Part shown: piece after piece, positions 17,457 to 20,843 of the stretch
Position numbering within the stretch: position 1 is the first letter of the stretch
How the letters are laid out: every line of letters begins with the position of its first letter
Source: an uncultured Campylobacter sp.
Lineage (GTDB): Bacteria > Campylobacterota > Campylobacteria > Campylobacterales > Campylobacteraceae
Direction: 5' to 3'
Assembly (NCBI GenBank): GCA_938046705.1
Contig: CALIWP010000025.1
Location: 1-20,843 of the forward strand
Length of the DNA stretch: 20,843 nucleotides
Position numbers and translations under genes: made by a program
Notes under the pieces: generated by a model
Seen by the model: the letters and a program-made list of their open reading frames with translations, nothing else
Told to the model about the DNA's origin: nothing
The model's database searches: none

Positions 17457-19705
17457 TCTTGCTCCTTTGCTTTTGATTCATTCTGTTTTATCTCAGGCTC
17501 TACCCACGGCAACTCGTGAAACGCAGCTACGAAGTAGCTAGGCTTTGAGCCGCTATAAACGGTCGCGATACTAAGCTGCTCGAGATAAATTTCGCCACTT
17601 TTACGCTTATTATAAATTTCGCCACTATAAAAGCCTTTTTTCAACAACCTCTTCCACATGTGTTCGTAAAAATTATCATCATGCACGCCTGATTTTAGTA
17701 AATTCGACGGCTTGCCGATGGCTTCTTCTTTGGAATAGCCGCTTATCTTGCAAAAGGTTTCGTTAGCGTCTAAAAATACGCCGTCTAACCCGACTACGGC
17801 GACGGCTTCTTGCGCGTTTGCAAATAGGCTTAAAATCGTATTTTTATATGCGCCCTCTTTGTCGTCGTTTAGTCGCGCTATCTCCATGCCGGTTTTTGCG
17901 GTCAAATTTGCCGCCAGCTTGCTCTCGATAAAATACCCGATCACCTCGTCCACGATTCTGCCGTCTTTTGAGATAAATTTGATAAATACGCTGCAGTTTA
18001 TGACCTCTAGATTTTTCCTTATCAGCCTGCAAGACTGCAGCGACTCGTTCTCTTTTTTGAGCGAAGCCGCGTTAAATAGGCTAAATTTGATGTTAAATTC
18101 ATTCGCGAGCCTATCTCGGTCATCTGGATGGATGATGTTTTTAAACTCAAATTCATTTGAGAGTATTTCGCTTTTTTTGTATCCCAATGCGCGCTCGATA
18201 TTATCCGAAACGCTTGATATATCGCCTATAAAGCGGTCCTTCCAAACCACGCTAAATAGCGGTGAGTGAGCGTCTATCTCGCTTTGCTTTTGCGCGTTTT
18301 TCTTTAGAGCGTTACTTTTCGTAACGTCTTTTATGACGCAAAAGCCAATCTTTTCGTCATTAGATAGCTCGTAGTTTTGCTTGTAGATGCGCACCTGCTT
18401 TATCTCGCCGTCCGCGGCAAAATGGTTCGTTTCATAAATTTCGCCTTCGTCTTCTTGCAGCGTTTTCATATCGGTCAAATTTGACGCGTTTAGCTCGGCT
18501 AAATTTTTATTTTTTATCGCTTCCTCACTAAATCCGTAAAACTCGCACGCTCTCGCACTTGCCTCAACGATCTTGCCGCTTTTTGCGTCGATTAGTAGCA
18601 AGATAAAAGGCCCTTTTTCAAACAAAAATCCGAATTTGCGCGAGTACTCCTCAAATTTCGCCTTTTTCTCGCCGAAATCTCCGTAAAATTTAACGATCTC
18701 GTCCGAGATTTGATCAAATTCTTCTACTGAGCCAAATTTTGCGTAGGTCTTGATCTCCCCGCCGTCGCTGGCTTTTGCGACTAAGTTTTTGATGGATAAA
18801 ACCGGTTTTATGACCGAGTTTTTGACAAATTTGGTGTAAGAAAAGGTAAAAAATCCGCCTGCGGCTAAAAATGCGACGCAGATTAGCAAGAATAGTAAAT
18901 TTTCTTTTATAAATTTATCCACAGGATAGCTTGAAACCACGGCCAAACCGATCCTCGGGATACTTTGAATATAATAAATTTCGCTGTTTAGCGAGCCTAA
19001 ATTTGCAAATTTTACTTCGTCGCTGTTTAGGTAGTCCGCACTCACGTCGTAAAGATCAAAGATGGTTTTGCGCTCTAAAACCAGCTCGGGGTCTTGGTGA
19101 AATACGATCCTACCGCTTTTATCTATCGCAAACGAATTTACGCCTATCCTCTCGTATCCGCGCGCAAACTCCTCGTAAATCGCCGTAAAGCGTATGAGCG
19201 TTGCTAAGATTTTGCCGTTTTTCATCTTTTTTGCGGCGAGTCTTGTCGGTACGTCGCTTTTATCAAACATAAACTCAGATCTTAAAATTTTATCCTCAGG
19301 CTCGTTTTCCCAAGGCTTTGAGAGAAAAAACGCAGAGTACGTATCGCGTAATTTTTCATCGCTGACAAACTCTATCTCGCCGCGTTCGTTTACGATAAAA
19401 AAGGCCATATATTCGTTATTATTTTTTACGGCAAAGTCAAAGATCGCTTTTTGGTCAAAATCGGGTGCTTCAATATATCTTTCGATAAGTTTAAGTTCGT
19501 TATCTATATTTACGGCGCGTCCTTTGATGAAAGTTTTAAAGTTAGAATTTGCAGCGTAAATATCCTCTTTTACGCCTTCAAATTTTAAATTTAACCCAAA
19601 GCTAGCAGCGCATATCAGAAATACGGCGGTAGCCAAAAACACCGCATATATTCTGCCCAAAACGGCGCGTGCGAGAGGAAATTTGGAGGCGGATGAACTA
19701 GCCAA
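17453..19705 (-). CDS. Membrane sensor with cache, HAMP-like and three PAS domains, no output domain
   Basis: 750-aa protein. TM1 (about 18-40), an extracytoplasmic double-cache-like domain (about 41-265, with INIDNELK-type helix and YYIQSIPRIGLAVVSSYP at its end), TM2 (about 269-290), a HAMP-like linker (291-345), then PAS1 (about 358-465), PAS2 (about 480-595) and PAS3 (about 622-732). It ends 18 residues after PAS3. No histidine kinase, GGDEF, EAL, HTH or methyl-accepting domain is present, although PAS3 (NLLKSGVHDDNFYEHMW, GEIYNKRKSGEIY) is of the type usually followed by GGDEF-EAL. The start is TTG at 19705 with AAGG 8 nt upstream; no other start fits before the in-frame stop. The stop overlaps the HisZ-like start by 4 nt, so no decayed output remains. 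Confidence 0.82.
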
Positions 19706-19741
19706 AAGAAAAACCTTAAATTAATTTAATATAAACGGCTT

Positions 19742-19769
19742 ATTGTAGCTGAATTTTGCTTGTTTTAAG
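19742..19769 (-). promoter_or_regulatory. Candidate promoter for the cache-PAS sensor operon
   Basis: TACAAT (19742-19747, minus strand) is a good -10 match about 37 nt before the TTG start. A loose CTTAAA lies 16 nt further upstream. It lies in the 82-nt gap between tRNA-Sec and the sensor gene. Read-through from the tRNA-Sec promoter is an alternative. Confidence 0.4.
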
Positions 19770-19787
19770 ATAATAAATTTAGAAGTT

Positions 19788-19886
19788 TGGCGAGAGGATG
19801 AGAGAATCGAACTCCCCGCGAAGCGGTCAACCGCCCCGCCATCGGATTTGAAGTCCGCGAGCGCCACCAGATCGCTTTATCCTCCG
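19788..19886 (-). tRNA. selC: tRNA-Sec (anticodon UCA)
   Basis: Selenocysteine tRNA, read with SelB at UGA codons. The anticodon arm CGGA-CTTCAAA-TCCG places UCA at 19849-19851. A long variable arm forms a 9-bp stem (GCGGGGCGG with CCGCTTCGC around TTGA). The T arm GGGAG-TTCGATT-CTCTC and an encoded 3' GCCA (19788-19791) are present. The acceptor is long, as in bacterial tRNA-Sec: AGGAT pairs fully with ATCCT, but the outermost pairs read as C-C and G-U, so the 5' end is uncertain by 1-2 nt. No selenoprotein, selA, selB or selD is visible here. Confidence 0.93.
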
Positions 19887-19907
19887 CGTCTTTAGATGAT
19901 GAGCGCT

Positions 19908-19913
19908 ATTATA
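19908..19913 (-). promoter_or_regulatory. -10 element of the tRNA-Sec promoter
   Basis: A perfect TATAAT on the minus strand lies 21 nt before the tRNA 5' end, the expected distance for a short leader. There is no good -35, which is usual for Campylobacter, where an A/T-rich upstream region replaces it. Its upstream edge touches the palindrome at 19913-19937. Confidence 0.55.
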
Positions 19914-19937
19914 ACTAAATTTATATAAATTTTAGTT
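19913..19937. promoter_or_regulatory. Near-perfect 25-nt palindrome between tRNA-Sec and the BON lipoprotein gene
   Basis: The left half AACTAAATTTAT (19913-19924) is the reverse complement of the right half ATAAATTTTAGTT (19925-19937) except for one extra base. It occupies the divergent promoter region, abutting the tRNA-Sec -10 and ending 18 nt before the lipoprotein ribosome binding site. It could be an operator, or could arise from AT-rich promoter sequence. Confidence 0.42.
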
Positions 19938-19954
19938 TGATTTCTATAGTATTT

Positions 19955-19981
19955 GGAGAAAATTTTATGGGTCGGCGATGA
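19955..19981 (+). promoter_or_regulatory. Ribosome binding site and 4-codon minicistron coupled to the lipoprotein gene
   Basis: GGAGAA (19955-19960) is correctly spaced (8 nt) for an ATG at 19967, which encodes only Met-Gly-Arg-Arg and stops with the TGA at 19979-19981. That stop overlaps the lipoprotein ATG (19978) as ATGA. The Shine-Dalgarno is 19 nt from the lipoprotein ATG, too far for normal direct use. The lipoprotein frame has no other ATG, GTG or TTG start between its ATG and the upstream stop at 19933. Confidence 0.5.
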
Positions 19982-20586
19982 AAAAGCTATTTGCGCGATT
20001 TTTTTTAAAAAACCTTCTCATTTTTTCGCCGATTTTTTTCCTCGGCGGTTGTCTTGAGCTCTTTACGACCGTGACGCCGCTAACTGGCATAAACGTCTAC
20101 GACGCCTACCAGATCAGTAAAGACGAGCGCGGTATTTATTCGATAACGAAAGATAAATTTATAAAAACAAAAATCCAGACTAAAATTTTAGGCACGAGCG
20201 GACTTAGCAACCTAAACGTGGACGTCGAGAGCTTTTACGGCGACGTGTATCTCATCGGCGTGGTGCCTGACGCCGAGCACAAAACTAAACTCGTAGAACT
20301 AGCCAAAAACACCGACGGCGTGAGTAAAATTTATACGTATATTAGATTCCCTAGCGACGGCGGCGAATGTGAAAGTAACCTCGCCATAATGCTAAATTTA
20401 AAAAATAATTTTTTTAAAGATAGCATAATCAGCGGCACAAGCGTGAGAGTGAGCGTAGTGCAATGCAACGTCGTATTTACCGGCATCATCACCGATATCG
20501 AGCAGGAAAAACACGCGATCTGGTATGCCAAACACATCGAAGGCGTGCGGGATGTTTACTCTTTTCTTAAGGTTATGAAAGAGTAG
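19978..20586 (+). CDS. Lipoprotein with two BON domains
   Basis: 202-aa lipoprotein: basic N-terminus (KKLFARFF), hydrophobic stretch and lipobox LGGC with lipidated C25. Two BON-type alpha/beta domains follow, about 55-122 (KIQTKILG, VESFYGDVYLIGVV, AKNTDGVSKIYTYI) and about 133-202 (NLKNNFF, VQCNVVFTGII, AKHIEGVRDVYSFLKV). Two BON domains behind a lipid anchor recall DolP (YraP) of enterobacteria, which maintains the outer membrane, so an envelope role is likely; the exact function is not known. It is the only plus-strand gene seen here, divergent from tRNA-Sec. Its start is fixed by frame, and translation may depend on the overlapping minicistron. Two extra cysteines (C113-region CES and C154-region VQC) could form a disulfide; those positions are approximate. 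Confidence 0.82.
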   Translation: MKKLFARFFLKNLLIFSPIFFLGGCLELFTTVTPLTGINVYDAYQISKDERGIYSITKDKFIKTKIQTKILGTSGLSNLNVDVESFYGDVYLIGVVPDAEHKTKLVELAKNTDGVSKIYTYIRFPSDGGECESNLAIMLNLKNNFFKDSIISGTSVRVSVVQCNVVFTGIITDIEQEKHAIWYAKHIEGVRDVYSFLKVMKE

Positions 20587-20726
20587 TTTTTCCCTTCAAA
20601 TTTGAGTTAAATTTAAAGATTTTATCCTCCAAGGCACACACCACACGTTCTAAATTTAAGAAGCCAAATTTGCAAATTTACCAGGACAAGAGACAAACAT
20701 TCCAGACAGAATAGGCGTAGTTTAAA

Positions 20727-20793
20727 TAGTTTTTGATTAGGCGTGACGGGAGCATACATGTAGTATGTGACCGAGCGCCTTAATCAAAAACTA
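20727..20793. repeat. 67-nt imperfect inverted repeat with inner stem
   Basis: The outer arm TAGTTTTTGATTAGGCG (20727-20743) pairs with CGCCTTAATCAAAAACTA (20776-20793), 17 pairs with one bulged base. Inside, CGG pairs with CCG (20747-20749 with 20771-20773), and CATAC (20753-20757) pairs with GTATG (20763-20767) around ATGTA. It lies 141 nt after the lipoprotein stop. It is longer than a usual terminator and has no strong T run beyond the arms. A dispersed repeat element or a structured RNA end is possible. Confidence 0.6.
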
Positions 20794-20843
20794 CTTTTGA
20801 AATCCGTCATTTATGGAGGATCCTAGCCCGGTAAAAGGTTTTG

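Noticed and set aside
17748..18269. 173-aa open frame on the plus strand inside the sensor gene
   Set aside because: It is the complement of PAS2-PAS3 coding sequence and has no domain or ribosome site; judged a shadow.
19945..19950. TATAGT as -10 element for the BON lipoprotein
   Set aside because: Transcription from it would start at about 19957, inside the ribosome binding site, so an upstream AT-rich element is more likely.
20791..20843. Possible 3' end of a minus-strand gene entering from the right edge (stop TAG at 20791-20793)
   Set aside because: Only 17 codons are visible, other frames are similarly open for a few codons, and the stop falls in the hairpin arm; not supportable.

Overview
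The window looks like chromosome of an epsilonproteobacterium, almost certainly a Campylobacter of the higher-GC oral type (C. rectus/showae/curvus-like). This rests on protein similarity by eye and on gene order: addA-addB, FixH, ccoNOQP, an OmpR regulator and PAS kinase, a TauE/SafE-like protein, carA, a DUF507 protein, MotE/FliJ-like proteins, purA and a HisZ-like protein. As I remember it, C. jejuni keeps this order around Cj1481-Cj1499. AAATTT-containing words are extremely common in genes and spacers. No mobile element, CRISPR array or rRNA is visible.

Layout: all genes from the left edge to about 19.7 kb are on the minus strand, so transcription runs from high to low coordinates. (a) 1-5.8 kb: partial AddA helicase-nuclease, AddB, a FixH/CcoH-type assembly protein and a secreted TPM-like membrane protein. 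(b) 6.0-9.6 kb: the cbb3 oxidase operon ccoN-ccoO-ccoQ-ccoP. It is followed without a gap by a 69-aa single-TM protein and a 33-aa TM micro-protein, then a good intrinsic terminator. (c) 9.6-12.2 kb: OmpR-type regulator, soluble PAS histidine kinase and a TauE/SafE-like membrane protein, overlapping by 4 and 8 nt. (d) 12.3-14.0 kb: carA and a DUF507 gene, then a 315-bp spacer full of AAATTT words. (e) 14.3-19.7 kb: cache-PAS-PAS-PAS sensor, HisZ-like protein, purA, FliJ-like protein and MotE, nearly all with overlapping stop/start codons. (f) 19.8-20.8 kb: tRNA-Sec (minus), then a plus-strand double-BON lipoprotein whose only good ribosome binding site serves a 4-codon minicistron, then a 67-nt imperfect hairpin near the right edge.

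How they fit together: the core is microaerobic respiration. The oxidase subunits, FixH and two small membrane proteins lie beside a two-component system whose PAS domain shares most FAD-contact positions with the redox sensor Aer, and a Cys-containing membrane protein that could serve metal supply. An oxygen/redox-responsive circuit controlling the oxidase is a reasonable inference but is not shown by sequence. The rest is recombination repair (AddAB), nucleotide synthesis (CarA, PurA), flagellar functions (FliJ-like, MotE) and selenocysteine decoding.

Most worth a second look: the 33-aa gene ending the cco operon, the output-less triple-PAS sensor, the minicistron in front of the BON lipoprotein, the palindrome between tRNA-Sec and that gene, the 67-nt hairpin, and the density of the TCAAATTTGA palindrome. 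I did not find an obvious new multi-gene system.
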